DNA of 40,000 bases from Dictyostelium firmibasis. Lineage: Eukaryota > Evosea > Eumycetozoa > Dictyosteliales > Dictyosteliaceae. This document shows positions 1-10,705 of this stretch, in pieces; position 1 is the stretch's first letter, and every line of letters begins with the position of its first letter. Position numbers and translations under genes: made by a program. The notes beneath the pieces were generated by a model, which had not been told where the DNA came from, made no database searches, and saw only the letters and a program-made list of their open reading frames with translations. The stretch spans positions 995,001-1,035,000 of the forward strand of contig CM069770.1 of assembly GCA_036169595.1 (NCBI GenBank), in the 5' to 3' direction.

Positions 1-1312
1 AACCAAATATTCTAAGAGAGATTATCATTAAAAACAATGATTCTATAGTGGATAGATATATCTCTGATAGTGGTTTTATTATTGGTGCTGAAAGAAATCT
101 TTTATTCTCAAAAGGTTCATTTTGGATAAAGTATAGAAAGATCTTTGCCTCTGCAATGGTAAATGCTAGAAAATTTAACATTGCTTCAAGAATTGAACAA
201 CAAGCTATTAGTTTAAATAATTATTTTGGTACTTATGCAAATTCTCAACAAGCTGTATGTATTTATAATAAATAATAATAACAATGATAACAAATATTAA
301 CTAGTTAATTTATTAGATTAATCCACATGATTATATTAGAAGATATAGTTTAAATGGTGTAATTGATTATTCATTTAGTGACTCAGTTGAGTATGAATCA
401 GAAACCCATCATATTGTTATTAGAGCAGCAGAGATTATGGAGGAGATTTTAGCAACTGGTAATCCACATGATTATTTACCATTCTTGAAACCATTCTACA
501 CCAAAAAGAGAAACATGTTAGCAATGGCTGTTGGTCAAGTTTGGGACTATTGTAATGATGCCATCACCGTTCATAGAAAGACATTAGATCAAGAGAAACC
601 ACGTGACCTTTTAGATTTAATTCTAATGGAGATTGAGAAATCTGAAGAAAAAGATTTCTTTGATGATGATTCTCTCTCGAAATGTTTAACAGATTTGATT
701 GTCGCTGGACATGAAACTGTTGCAATTACATTAGGTTGGATGATACTTTTCTTGAGTAATCATCAAAATGTTCAACAAAAAGTGTATGATGAATTAATTA
801 GTGTAGTTGGAAAAGGTAATTTACCAGCATTGGCTCACAGAAAAGATACAAGTTATTTGAATGCTTGTATTCAAGAAACAATGAGAATTCGTACAGCTGC
901 TCCATTGGCGTTACCACGTATTGCTAGTGAAGATATTAAAGTAGGTGGTTATACAATTCCAAAGGGTACTCAAGTTATGATGTCTGTATATGGTATGGCC
1001 TCTGATGAACGTTATTGGAAGGATCCACATATTTTCAATCCAGAAAGATGGCTTTCAAATAGTAACTCCTCAGAGAATGGTGGTTCTGTTGGTAATTCTA
1101 GTCAATCAGAGGTTTTCATACCATTCGGAGTTGGACCAAGAATGTGTGTCGGTATGGGTGTTGCCAAAGATGAACTCTACTATTGTGCCTCTCAAATGTT
1201 TATGAACTTCAAATGGAGTCCCGCTAATGGTAAACAAATCGATGACGAAGGTGTTGCTAGAATTGCACTCGAATATAAAGAATATCAAGTAGTATTAGAA
1301 AGAAGAAAATAA
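1..1312 (+). CDS. Cytochrome P450, CYP508-like (5' end outside window)
   Basis: Haem-thiolate monooxygenase, probably ER-bound and fed by an NADPH-P450 reductase; the substrate is unknown. The visible part has two exons, 1-254 (open in the frame that starts a codon at base 3) and 317-1312, joined in phase 0 across a 62-bp GTATGT...TTAG intron. Seen: I-helix AGHET at 704-718, the K-helix ExxR (Glu-Thr-Met-Arg) at 875-886, PERW at 1040-1051, and the haem loop FGVGPRMCVG at 1124-1153 with its Cys codon at 1145. About 416 residues are visible; the family is usually near 490, so the N-terminal anchor and first helices lie upstream. The wording around the first exon resembles the Dictyostelium CYP508 family from memory; the exact member is not assigned. 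An alcohol dehydrogenase follows on the same strand after 336 bp. Confidence 0.95.
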
Positions 1313-1648
1313 AAAAATGAAGAAAAATAAAATAAAAAAGAATAAAATAAAATAAAATAAATTTTAAAAAGTAAAATAAAATAAAATAAAATAAATAAAA
1401 TAAAATAAAATAAAATAAAATAAAATAAAATAAAATAAAATAAAATAAAATAAAATTTAATAAAACAAAATAAAATTATAATAAAATAAATTAAAATAAT
1501 AATAAAATAAAATAAAATTATAATAAAATAAAATAAATAAAAATATTCCTTTTTTTACCACACAAAGAAATTTTTTAAATTATTTTATCTTTTACACACT
1601 AACACTATAAAAAGAGAACTAGATAATAAATAATCTTAAACATTAACA
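1313..1648. repeat. AAAAT microsatellite and dehydrogenase promoter region
   Basis: There is no gene here. From about 1320 to 1540 the DNA is a nearly pure run of AAAAT pentamers with a few interruptions. From about 1545 a T-rich stretch, a CACACAAAG word and a TATAAAAAGAG-like box (about 1605-1617) lead to the ATG at 1649, which fits a short Dictyostelium promoter for the downstream dehydrogenase. Confidence 0.75.
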
Positions 1649-2825
1649 ATGAAAGCAGCTGTTTTTAAACATAAAGGTGGTGATATGGAAATTGTGGATA
1701 TTCCTATCCCTGAACCAAAACAAGGTTGGGTAAGAATTAAAGTTCATTCTTGTGGTGTTTGTCATAGTGATAATGCTTGTAAATTTGGTATTTATTATTA
1801 TTCTAAAAATTCTATTAATTTTTATAATTAATTAATTTTTTTTAAAAAAATAGGAAATTTAGGAAATTCGTATCCACGAGTACCTGGACATGAGGTTTTG
1901 GGTGAAATCGAGAAATTAGGTGAAGGTGTCGACCCAAGCTATTATAAAATTGGTCAAATTGTAGGAATTGGTTGGTAAGTTTTAGATTTATAAAAAAAAA
2001 AAAAATTAAATATATTATTAGTTTATTTTTATATAAATAAAAAAATTAAAAAAAAAAATAATTATTAAATAATTTAGGTATGGTGGAAATCATTGCGGTA
2101 AATGTAGAGAGTGTCTAAATAATCAATGGATATTTTGTAAAGAATCATTGGTTTGTGGTATTCATTATGACGGTGGATATGCAGAATATATGGTTACACC
2201 ATCAGATTCATTAGCATTCGTACCAAATGGAATGAGTGCTGAAGAAACTGCACCATTATTATGTGCAGGTATAACAGTTTTCAATTCATTTAGAAATCAA
2301 AATATTAAAGTAGGTTCATTAGTTGGTGTTCAAGGATTAGGTGGTCTTGGTCATTTGGCTATTCAATTTTGTAAAAAGATGGGATATGAAGTTATAGCAA
2401 TGTCAAGTAGTAGTTCAAAGGAGCAATTAGCAAGAGAATTAGGTGCTGCACATTATATAGATATGTCAAATGATGGTTGGGTTAATCAAATGAAAGAAAT
2501 TGGTTCAGTTCAATGTATTTTACTTACTGCACCATCTTCGAAAATTATACAAAGTTCATTAGAGTCTTTAGGAATAAATGGAAAATTAGTACTACTCGCA
2601 ATTTTACCTGAACCATTCAATACAACCTCTCGTTCTTTATTAAGAGGAAATAAATCAATCGTTGGTTGGACATCAGGTGATTCTCGTGATGCTCAAGATA
2701 CTTTAGAGTTTGCTAATAAAAATCAAATAAAAGCAATGATTAAAACTTTCCCATTAGAAAAAGTTAATGAAGCTTTTGTTAAAATAGCTGATGCAAGATT
2801 TAGACATGTCATAAAGATATTGTAA
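1649..2825 (+). CDS. Zinc-dependent alcohol dehydrogenase, MDR family
   Basis: Oxidises alcohols or reduces aldehydes with NAD(P); cytosolic, as no targeting signal is seen. Three exons, 1649-1787, 1854-1974 and 2078-2825, give 335 residues with GT...AG introns in phases 1 and 2. Both zinc sites look whole: catalytic ligands Cys38, His59 (GHE) and Cys149, and structural Cys93, Cys96, Cys99 and Cys107 in CxxCxxCx7C spacing. The Rossmann loop GLGGLG is at residues 173-178. A Ser run rather than an acidic residue follows the second strand, which hints at NADP preference (inference). The length matches tetrameric microbial ADH and cinnamyl-alcohol-dehydrogenase-like enzymes. The substrate cannot be read from sequence. 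It lies next to a P450 on the same strand, but they are separate genes. Confidence 0.95.
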
Positions 2826-3040
2826 ATCAAAAAGATAAACTAATAATTTTAATAAAAGTTCATTTTTTTAAAAAATAAAAAGAAACATTTAAAATCAAAT
2901 AAACTTTTATTTTATTGGGTTTGGTGCTTTTATGTTTAAAGTAAACTAAATTAGAGGTAAATACCCAAATCTTTTGATTTAAACATAGAATAAAAATAAA
3001 AAAAAAAAAAACAAATAATTAAATAACAAATAAATAATAT

Positions 3041-3631
3041 TTATTTATTACTATATCTATTTGACCAATGCCAAATTAAAGATTTTTTTTCATGATGCTT
3101 TATCCAAAGATTTTTTCCTTCCCAATAATCATCGATTGAATTTGGAAACTTTGAAGCCAATTCACTCTTTAAGTTTGCATATTGGTTAAGAATGACTGGA
3201 TGAGCAATGAGATAGTCTCTAAATGTTAGATGTCTTTCAATATCTGTTATATTATCATATTGAAATGCATGCATATTAACCCAAACATGATTTGGTATAC
3301 GTTTTGTAAAGAATCTCCTTCCCGTAATACCATTTTCACCTCTGATTTGGTAATCACATGATTCAAATTTTTCATTCATTTCATCCAATTCACTAATATC
3401 ACCATTGACAACTAATAGAATATCAATGACAGGTTTAGCTTTTAAACCTGGTACTGATGTAGAGCCACAATGAAACACATTCACCGTTAACAATAGTGTA
3501 TCATCATATTCGTTTGGTTTTTTACATTTATAATCTTTAAATATGATCTCTTTAATTTTTTTTTCCTCTTCTAAAAACAAATTCTTCCATATGGGATCGT
3601 GTTCTACTACTGTAACTGATTTTAGGTTCAT
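3041..3631 (-). CDS. GrpB/UPF0157 family protein
   Basis: Single exon of 196 residues. The family signature is clear: an HxGSTSVPGLKAKPVIDI block at about residues 54-71 (here Cys-Gly-Ser-Thr-Ser), a later LTFRDYLIAHP segment, and a tail with Tyr-Trp-x-Gly-Lys-x-x-Trp. The GS...D core is the nucleotidyltransferase-fold signature of GrpB proteins, whose biochemical role is poorly defined. The family is mainly bacterial, so transfer from a bacterium is a fair inference, though base composition and codon use are now fully Dictyostelium-like. It is convergent with the dehydrogenase to its left. The start at 3631 gives the usual family length. Confidence 0.92.
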   Translation of the reverse strand: MNLKSVTVVEHDPIWKNLFLEEEKKIKEIIFKDYKCKKPNEYDDTLLLTVNVFHCGSTSVPGLKAKPVIDILLVVNGDISELDEMNEKFESCDYQIRGENGITGRRFFTKRIPNHVWVNMHAFQYDNITDIERHLTFRDYLIAHPVILNQYANLKSELASKFPNSIDDYWEGKNLWIKHHEKKSLIWHWSNRYSNK

Positions 3632-3992
3632 TTTAATTACTTATTGAGGGAAATTATATTTTTAATGTTTTAAAGAAAAAAAAATCTAAATTTTTTAAAA
3701 AATTCAAAAAAAAAAAGACCACAACCAAAAACATTCCCTTGCTTGTTATTTTTTAATGTAGGAAACCCAAATTTTACATAAAAATGCAAAACTGATAAAT
3801 AAATAAGAAACAGATAAAAACATGTTATTAAATATATTACACAGTTTCTTTCCAATTGAAATTTTTTATTTTTTTTTTTTTTTTTTTTTTTTTGTGAGTT
3901 CGAGAAAAAATAATTTTGATTAATTTTTTATAAAAAAAAAATAGAAAATAAAAAAAAAAATAAACAAAAATAATTTCTTTAATTTTTTCCAC

Positions 3993-4024
<32 letters not shown>

Positions 4025-4700
4025 TTATAATAATTTTAGTTTTACAAAAAAAAAAAAAAAAAAAAAAATTCAAAATACAAATGATTGTTTAATTAAGTAA
4101 ATGTTAAATTTAATGCTCCAAGATTTAAATTTAAATTATTTCTGTTTTTTTTTTTTTCTTAAAAAAAATTATTTAACAATAATTTTACCTCTTTAAATAT
4201 ATTAAAAAATTTTATCTGATATGCCATATTTAAAAACATTCGACATAATTTATGTCATTCGGTAATTAAGTGAAAAATTTTTATTTTCCTTTTCTTTTTT
4301 TGACCATGTGTCAAATACTTTTGTTTTTTTATATTTCATAAATGTTGAGAAAAAAAATAGATAAGAACGAAAGGAATTTAAAAATTTTTATTTATTTCTA
4401 AAAATATTGATATATTTCCCTAAAAGATATCTATCATGTCAATATATTTTTTTAAAACATAAAAAATTACTTAAAATTTAAAAAAACAAAAAAAAATTCA
4501 ATTTTCATAATTGGAACCAAGTTATAACATAAAAGATAGGAAATAAATAAAACTGAACTTTTAAGTAGAGTTCCAGGTGGAGATTAGAGTTAAAATTTAG
4601 TAATTTTTTAATTTTATTTTCAAAAAAAAAAAAAAAAAAAAAAGAGTATAAATTTCAAATTTTTAATATTATTCAAAATAAGTCAAATAAATAATTTAAA
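3632..4700. other. Intergenic A/T-rich region
   Basis: No gene seen. It holds long T and A runs (for example about 3868-3892, 3998-4024, 4048-4068 and 4623-4642) and separates the divergent GrpB-like and short-chain-dehydrogenase genes, so promoters of both should lie here. A minus-strand open frame at 3670-3855 is low complexity and not convincing. Confidence 0.7.
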
Positions 4701-5585
4701 ATGAGAATTTCAAGTAATAATGTTTTTGAAAAAGTTTATTATGTTACTGGTGCATCAAAAGGATTAGGATTATGTTTAGTGAATAAATTATTAGAAAGTG
4801 GATTCAATGTTGCAGCAACAAGTAGAGAAAAAAAACAATTGGAGGAAAATGTTGACTCAAAATATGTAAATGGATTAAATTTCATTGCATTACAAGTTGA
4901 TTTATCAAATGAGGAATCGATTAAACAATCAATTAAAGATACAATTAAAAAATTTACAAGAATAGATGTATTAATTAATAACTCTGGATATGGTACACTT
5001 GGAACAATTGAAGAGTTAACAGATAGTGTAATTCGTAAAAATTATGATTGTAATGTATTTGGTGTTATAAATACAATTCGTTCAGCTTTACCTCATATGA
5101 GAGAAAATAAATATTTTTTAGAAGGTCCTCGTATTATAAACATCTCTTCAATTAAAGGATTTTATGGTGGTTTTGCTGCATTTTCTGTTTACAATTCAAC
5201 TAAATTTGCAATTGAAGGATTAACAGAAAGTTTATCAGAAGATCTTAAAGAATTTAATATTCATGTTACAACATGTAAACCTGGTTATTTTAGAACAAAC
5301 TTTCTTCACAAAGACACATTTGTTGGTCCAGTATCGCCAATTCAAGAATATACAAAAGTTAGAGAAGTACTTGGATTTCATGAGAATCAAATTAATGATA
5401 ATCAAAAAGGTGATCCAAACAAAGGCGCTTTAGCAATCATTGAAATGTCTCTACTTGAAAAACCTCCACTTCATTTCTTCCTTGGTCCTGACACCTTAAT
5501 ACTTGCCAAAAAAAAGATAGAATCAATCCAAAATGATATTCAATCTTGTTTAAATTTATCAAAATCAACAAATTTTGATGAATAA
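4701..5585 (+). CDS. Short-chain dehydrogenase/reductase (SDR, classical type)
   Basis: NAD(P)-dependent oxidoreductase; substrate unknown. Single exon of 294 residues. Seen: cofactor loop TGASKGLG at residues 16-23, Ser-Arg at 41-42 after the second strand (often linked to NADP use), Asp67 in VDLS, NNSG at 93-96, catalytic Ser149/150, and Tyr164-x3-Lys168. A C-terminal extension of about 90 residues after the substrate loop is typical of the larger YusZ-like bacterial and Dictyostelium SDRs. There is no signal peptide or clear membrane segment. The AT-rich upstream stretch ends with an A run and a GAGTATAAATTTC box at about 4643-4655. Confidence 0.94.
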   Translation: MRISSNNVFEKVYYVTGASKGLGLCLVNKLLESGFNVAATSREKKQLEENVDSKYVNGLNFIALQVDLSNEESIKQSIKDTIKKFTRIDVLINNSGYGTLGTIEELTDSVIRKNYDCNVFGVINTIRSALPHMRENKYFLEGPRIINISSIKGFYGGFAAFSVYNSTKFAIEGLTESLSEDLKEFNIHVTTCKPGYFRTNFLHKDTFVGPVSPIQEYTKVREVLGFHENQINDNQKGDPNKGALAIIEMSLLEKPPLHFFLGPDTLILAKKKIESIQNDIQSCLNLSKSTNFDE

Positions 5586-5972
5586 TAAAATAAAGCATGG
5601 TATTTTTAATATATATTTTGTAATTTTTATTTTAAAAAATTAATTATTTTCAAATTTGAAGTACAATTGTTAAATAAAGACAGAACCCCATTTTTTAAAA
5701 TTTTTTTTATTTTTATTTTATATTTTTATCCATCTTTCTATGATTCCTTAATGAACAACTTAGTTCAGTATTTAATAAAAATAAATTAATAAATATTAAA
5801 TTAATATTTTTATAACCAAGCGTATTATTATAATAAGAATATAAAGAATACTATTATAAAAAATATATTACGCATTAACTATTTAAAGATAGATCTTGGT
5901 GGTGTGAATTTTTTTTGAATTTTATTTATTTAATTATTTTTTATCAAAAATTTTTTTTATACTTTAATTTAT
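5586..5972. other. Intergenic region with a dispersed repeat
   Basis: No gene. It carries a stretch (about 5592-5720) that is matched in inverted orientation near 28100-28195: the shared words are AAAGCATGGT and, further on, TTAAATAAAGACAGAACCCC. It also holds an imperfect inverted pair around 5819-5873 that begins and ends with GCGTA/TACGC. Confidence 0.6.
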
Positions 5973-6443
5973 TTATAAACTAAGTGCTTGAAGAAAATTG
6001 GCCAAGTCCGGTTGAAGTTGCATTTGGTGGTAATGAATAACACCATTTAATGTAAAAGCTCTTTCTCTACATCTACTAATTGCAATATTGAGATTGATTT
6101 TATTTTGTCCTTGACCCCCTGGACCTGCGAGATGACTGCTATAATCTTTAAGATTACATATTTGCTCACAAAGATAATATATAGTGTGCTTATGTCTTCT
6201 TAAGTCTATATAAGGTAGAGCAGCATTCTGAAAATAGTGAGTAGATTCTCGTAGTCTTTGAAATTGAAATTTTATTCTTTTGTAGTTACCGCCATTACTA
6301 CCAATATTAACAGAGCCATATTCCCCTACTTGGTGACCAATGACAATAACAATTAAGTGATTAATTATTAATTGGGTCGAAGCAATGTTTGCCACGGTTT
6401 CATTGACCACCCCAGTATAATTCCAATGGAAAGTATTAGCCAT
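5973..6443 (-). CDS. Hypothetical protein, 156 residues
   Basis: I do not recognise this protein. It is a single open frame with normal Dictyostelium codon use and a mixed composition without repeats, which argues for a real gene. It starts MANTFHWNYTG, has a short hydrophobic stretch (IINHLIVIVIG, about residues 27-37) too short for a sure membrane span, a glycine-rich GPGGQGQ patch near residue 110, and a basic middle part. There is no signal peptide. It is the last host-like gene before the mobile-element zone. It could be a lineage-specific gene or a captured fragment. Confidence 0.55.
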   Translation of the reverse strand: MANTFHWNYTGVVNETVANIASTQLIINHLIVIVIGHQVGEYGSVNIGSNGGNYKRIKFQFQRLRESTHYFQNAALPYIDLRRHKHTIYYLCEQICNLKDYSSHLAGPGGQGQNKINLNIAISRCRERAFTLNGVIHYHQMQLQPDLANFLQALSL

Positions 6444-7185
6444 TTTATTTCAAATATAATAAACAATGAACCAAATAAAATTTTTTTCTGCCATTTTTAT
6501 AAAAAATATCCTGTCCTCTCAAAATTTTATAAAAAAAATTCCATTTTTTTTATTTTGCGATGTAAAAATTTACACAACAATTACATTTGTTTATTTTCGA
6601 TTTAAATTTTATTTTTTTCGAGAGTCATTTAATTTTTATATGGCAAATATGTGTCATAAAATTTTTTAAAAAAATTTTTTATTTAAAATATTTACATAAT
6701 TTGAGAATGTGTAATTTCATCTTCACCTTTATCATCTTCATAATTTTCTCTTTTTTTAATCAATAAAAAAATCAATGACTTCATCATTTTTCAATATTTT
6801 GATGGTTATTTTTATTTTCGATTATCATCTTTATCAATTACATTTTCATCGAAATTGTTTTTTAAATTTAAAAAATTATCAGGTAAAAAATCTGTTTTTC
6901 TTTGTGGAATTTTGAAAAAATAATTACTAAAATCAGATGAAACTCCCGAGATTATTATTTTAAACCTAAAATTTCATTCTGTTTTCTAATTATATCCTAA
7001 TATAAATCTAAAGATGCATATATATAAAAAGAGCATAACACCTTTATTAAAAAAAAAAAAAATTAAAAAATAAAATAAAATATCTCAAAAATAAAAATTT
7101 TTATTTTTTTTTTTCAATTAGGGCAAAAAAAATTAATAAAAAAAAATTTTATTATTATTTTAATGAGTAATCCCTCCTAATATAA
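6444..7185. other. Intergenic A/T-rich region
   Basis: No convincing gene. Plus-strand frames at 6372-6605 and 6466-6669 are Phe/Ile/Lys-rich read-through of A/T sequence. No left end of the CACTGG transposon is visible here, although its right end lies at 7571. Confidence 0.55.
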
Positions 7186-7440
7186 CCTAAAAATAACTAA
7201 ATATATAAAATCAATTATTAGTTTTAACAAGTAGCTTTTAAATAATATTATTAAACCTTACCTTTGAAATTTCGTATCTAATTTGAAAACTGATTTTAAT
7301 ATATTTGAAAAACTAAAATAAACTAACTAAATATAAAAAACCTAATTTAAATTTTAATTAATAACTATTAAAAAAAATTATTTAAAAACCTTACCGATAA
7401 GATTTTGAATCTAATTTGAGATTAATATTAAAATGAACAA
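7186..7440 (-). repeat. Exon-like cassette repeat, minus-strand copies
   Basis: Read on the minus strand, two diverged cassettes each end in an A-rich exon-like stretch with AAATTAGAT, followed by a donor-like GGTAAGG (near 7256-7262 and 7389-7395) and an AATATTATTTAAA intron-like stretch closing in TATTTAG. The same arrangement occurs on the plus strand at about 17686-17920 and 19405-19640. It looks like fragments of one repeated multi-exon gene or element; the product is not recognised and frames are not kept. Confidence 0.5.
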
Positions 7441-7571
7441 AAAGGTAAAATAAAAAAAAATTAAGAATTACTTTTTATTTCGCGAAATAATTGAAATAAA
7501 AATGGCACGTTTTAGATTTTTTAATTTAAAAAATTCGCGAAATAATTTATTTTTTTCAGGCTTTTCCAGTG
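7441..7571 (+). mobile_element. Orphan right end of the CACTGG transposon
   Basis: This stretch matches 11800-11939 base for base over long parts: the shared word TTAAGAATTACTTTTTATTT, palindromes of the ATTTCGCGAAAT type, and the terminal inverted repeat CAGGCTTTTCCAGTG at 7557-7571. The matching left end (CACTGG...) is not visible to the left, so this is a truncated copy or a solo end. It abuts the integrase fossil at 7572. Confidence 0.8.
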
Positions 7572-7870
7572 AAATGGATAGCTGTAGTTTCTGCTGTACA
7601 ATCTGGTGTTGCCACTGCTTCAACCCACTTTGTACATAAATCTGTACGTACTAAAATATATCTATTTCCTTGAGTTGTTGGGTCTACTCCTATTGGACCA
7701 ACATAGTCCATGACTACTATCTCAAATGGGTGATGTGCCACATAATAGGTTTTAGTGGTGTTCTTATTGTGTCGTACCTATTTGTTTTGGTTTTTTTGGC
7801 AAACTTCACTATTATCTAACATTTAAAATCATATACCATATTCTTCCAATAAAATCTTTTTGAAATGTTT
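7556..7870 (-). mobile_element. Ty3/gypsy-like fossil, integrase core part
   Basis: The minus strand encodes part of a retroviral-type integrase: a catalytic-core segment with MDYVGP and TKWVEA words typical of Ty3/gypsy (Skipper- or DGLT-like) elements, and the preceding linker region towards 7870. It is a broken fossil. Its left limit is the orphan transposon end, and its right limit is the left terminus of the 4.07-kb DNA transposon. The rest of the fossil continues beyond that transposon at 11940. Age is not old enough to blur the family, but it is clearly dead. Confidence 0.82.
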
Positions 7871-8221
7871 CACTGGAAAAGCCTGTAAAAAATAAATGAA
7901 AATAAAATTTCGCCCATTTTCAATATTTCAAAAAAAAAAAAAAATTGTGTTTTTGAAATAGCACGAAATAATTTATTTTCTTTATTTTGAAATTTATTTT
8001 GGAAATCAATATAAACGTGTTTTATAATAAAAATAATAATAACAATAATATACTTACATATAAAAAATGATTTCATTTATTTATTTTTATTTAAAAATAA
8101 TTTTTCGGGATTTTTTTAATTTTTTTTTTTTTTTAATTTTTTTTTTTTTTTATAAAGATATATGATCCAGTTGAAATGAAGGTTCAATATTACTTTATAG
8201 ATAATGAAAGTGTTAAAATTA

Positions 8222-8464
8222 ATACAGACTATTCGAATATAATTTTCAACGAATTTCAATTGATTCAAAACTATTTTCAGATATCAGAAGTTCAAACTTT
8301 TCTGAAAAAGTTTATATTGGTGAGTTAGGGAAACAACTATATGATATTAAAATTTTACATCCTTTTACAAAAAATAATATAATTGTTTATATAATTGAAC
8401 ATGGTATGGTTACTTCATTAACATCTTGTGATATCTATTTTAGAAAATTATTAAATTTAATGTA
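8222..8464 (+). pseudogene. Transposon coding fragment of unknown function
   Basis: A plus-strand stretch of about 80 codons with ordinary codon use, ending in TAA at 8462-8464. It contains the words SEKVYIGELGKQLYDIKILHP and VYIIEHGMVTSLTSCDIYFR in part. It has no start of its own and is open from about 8222; an adjacent frame is open upstream (from about 8165), which suggests a lost intron signal or frameshift near 8220-8330. It may be an upstream part of the transposase gene or a second transposon protein. Not recognised. Confidence 0.45.
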
Positions 8465-8774
8465 ATTAATTAATAAAATTTTTGACGATATTATTTCTTT
8501 AAATAAAAAATAAAAATAAAAATATAAATAAAAAATAAAAATATTATAGTTCTTTTTTTTTAATTAAAAAAAAGGTTTTAATTTTTATTTTACTAATTTG
8601 TTATTAAATTTTTATAATGTATTTTTTCTATAAAAAAAAATATATTATTAAATATTTTTGGTTCTGGTTATATTAGTTTTTTTTTGTGATGATTATTTTT
8701 TTATTAATTTTAATATTTTTATTTTTATTTTTATTTTTATTTTATAAAATATTTTTTATAAAGATATAATTATA

Positions 8775-8950
8775 AGAAATAAAAAATAAAATATTCACGA
8801 AATAAAAAATAAAATATTTTACAAAATAAAAAATATAATATTTCACGAAATAAAAAATAAAATATTTCGCGAAATAAAAAAAATTATTTCGTCAAATAAA
8901 AAATATAATATTTCATGAAATAAAAAATAAAATATTTCACGAAATAAAAA
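8775..8950. repeat. Palindrome array I (about 24-bp unit)
   Basis: About seven tandem units of roughly 24 bp. Each has a core TATTTCRCGAAATA-type palindrome (variants CACG, TACA, CGCG, CGTC, CATG in the centre) followed by an AAAAATAAA spacer. It lies between two coding fragments of the transposon. Confidence 0.8.
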
Positions 8951-9421
8951 AAAAAAATATTTTTACTAAATTTTATAATTATATAATAAAAATGTATTCC
9001 TTGTTTTTTTTTTACTAATTATTTTTAAATAATGACAAATCACTAAAATAAAAATTAAAACCTTTTTTTAAAAAAAAAAAAATAAAAAAAAAAACAAATA
9101 TTTTTGGTTGGGATAGATTATTGAATAAATTCTATAAAAATATTCCAACGGTATGTTTTATTTATAAAAAATTAAGGTATTTAAATATTTATTAACTTAT
9201 ATTAAAAGAGATATTGTCAATATGAGTAGCTTTAAAAACAATCTTCCAAATGAAGAATCAAAATTAATTTATTTTATAGATCCATTGGAAATATTAAAAT
9301 CTATTTAAGTATAATTTTATTATTCAACCTAGAACATATAAAATATTTTGATGAATCAATTTTTAAATATAGGTTTGTTTTTTAAAAACAAAATTTTTTT
9401 ATAATCCATTACTAATTGAAT

Positions 9422-10648
9422 TATAGCTTCATAGATTCAGAATTTTTTAATAACCTTAATTCTAAAAATATTGTTATTGGTTTATATATGGATGGGTTTA
9501 GACTAAACAAAAAGAATATGGTTGGAATATATATATCAATATTGAATGTACATCCAAAAATGGCAAGTGAGTTTAAATATAGGTTATGTGCGTATGAAAA
9601 AAAAACTAAAGTTGACACTCAACTACTTTTGAAAAGTATTTTTAAAAATTTATTCATTTTTATCAATAATAAAATGAATTTAAAAATGAAAATGAAACTT
9701 GCAAAGTTGCAGTAGCTAAAATTTATGGTGATTTGCCTGGTGTTGCTGAATTTATGAACATTCAAACTTTTAGTGCCAAATATGGGTGCAGAGTGTGTAC
9801 TATTCATTTAGACCATATTTTTGATGTTGGTGGTTTGGATGAAATAAAAAGGAAAAATATTAAAGATGCTTCTATTTTATACAAAGTGGTTGTCAAAAAT
9901 ATTATGGACTTAAAACAGTTACAGGTATATATTTTTTTTTATTATTTCGTGAAATATTTTTTTTTTACTTCGTGAAATATTTTTTTATTTCGCGAAATAT
10001 TTTATTTTTTATTTCATGAAATATTTTTTTTTTATTTCGCGAAATATTTTATTTTTTATTTCGTGAAATAATTTTTTTTTATTTCGTGAAATAATTTTTT
10101 TTTATTTCACAAAATATTTTTTATTATTAATATGTTTTTTTTTTTTTAATATGTTTTTTTATTTTTTATTATTAACATGTTTTTTTATTTTTTATTATTA
10201 ATGTGTTTTTTTATTTTTAGGTTTTCTTGATGGGTTGATTGGTTTTGATTATTTCAAACATGCTCCATTGGATGTATTACATTTAATTTATTGGGGTATA
10301 TATCGTAGACAAGTAATTGCAATCATTGATCTTTTAAAAAATGATGAAAAAAATCAACTATTTAAAATATTTAAACAATTTCCATCCATGGGAGAACAAA
10401 AGTCACTTAAATCATTAGAAGATTATATTTCATTTTCCGCCTCTCACTACAAGATACTCTCGAAATGTTTCACTATGGTCATTGATGAGGTTTCAAATGA
10501 ATCAGTTCTATTTGTAAGATTCTTTTTTATTTCCTCATTTTATCCCATATAAATATATATATATATATATATACTTATTTTTTAATTTTAGAGTTCTATT
10601 GAACTTTTAAGAATTAATAATGATAATGTTTGTGAGTTTGGGCCATAT
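9422..10648 (+). pseudogene. Tnp2/CACTA-like transposase relic
   Basis: Pieces of a DDE-type transposase in order. 9422-9715 has IGLYMDGFRLNKKN (Asp codon 9491) and NVHPKMASEFKY. 9680-9924 has VAVAKIYGDLPGVAEF (Asp 9730) and a zinc-type CRVC pair (9787-9798). 10221-10513 has HAPLDVLHLIYWGIYRR (Asp 10271). 10592-10648 is a 19-codon exon. The three Asp contexts match the spacing and wording of Tnp2/Plavaka transposases. The intron 10514-10591 joins in phase 0 on both sides; the GT-AG stretch 9925-10220 does not keep phase, and the first two pieces are in different frames around 9660-9690. After 10648 a GTAAGT donor leads into a hairpin. A short frame at 9221-9308 (MSSFKNNLPNEESK...) may be an upstream exon. 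Confidence 0.7.
9945..10115. repeat. Palindrome array II, inside an intron-like gap
   Basis: About eight copies of ATTTCGTGAAAT or its variants (CGCG, CATG, CACA centres), separated by T-rich spacers. The array lies between the second and third transposase pieces, in a stretch bounded by GTATAT (9925) and TTTTTAG (10220). Confidence 0.8.
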
Positions 10649-10705
10649 GTAAGTATTAAAATTTTTATATTGTTTGGAATTTTAAAAAAATTATTTTATT
10701 GTTTG

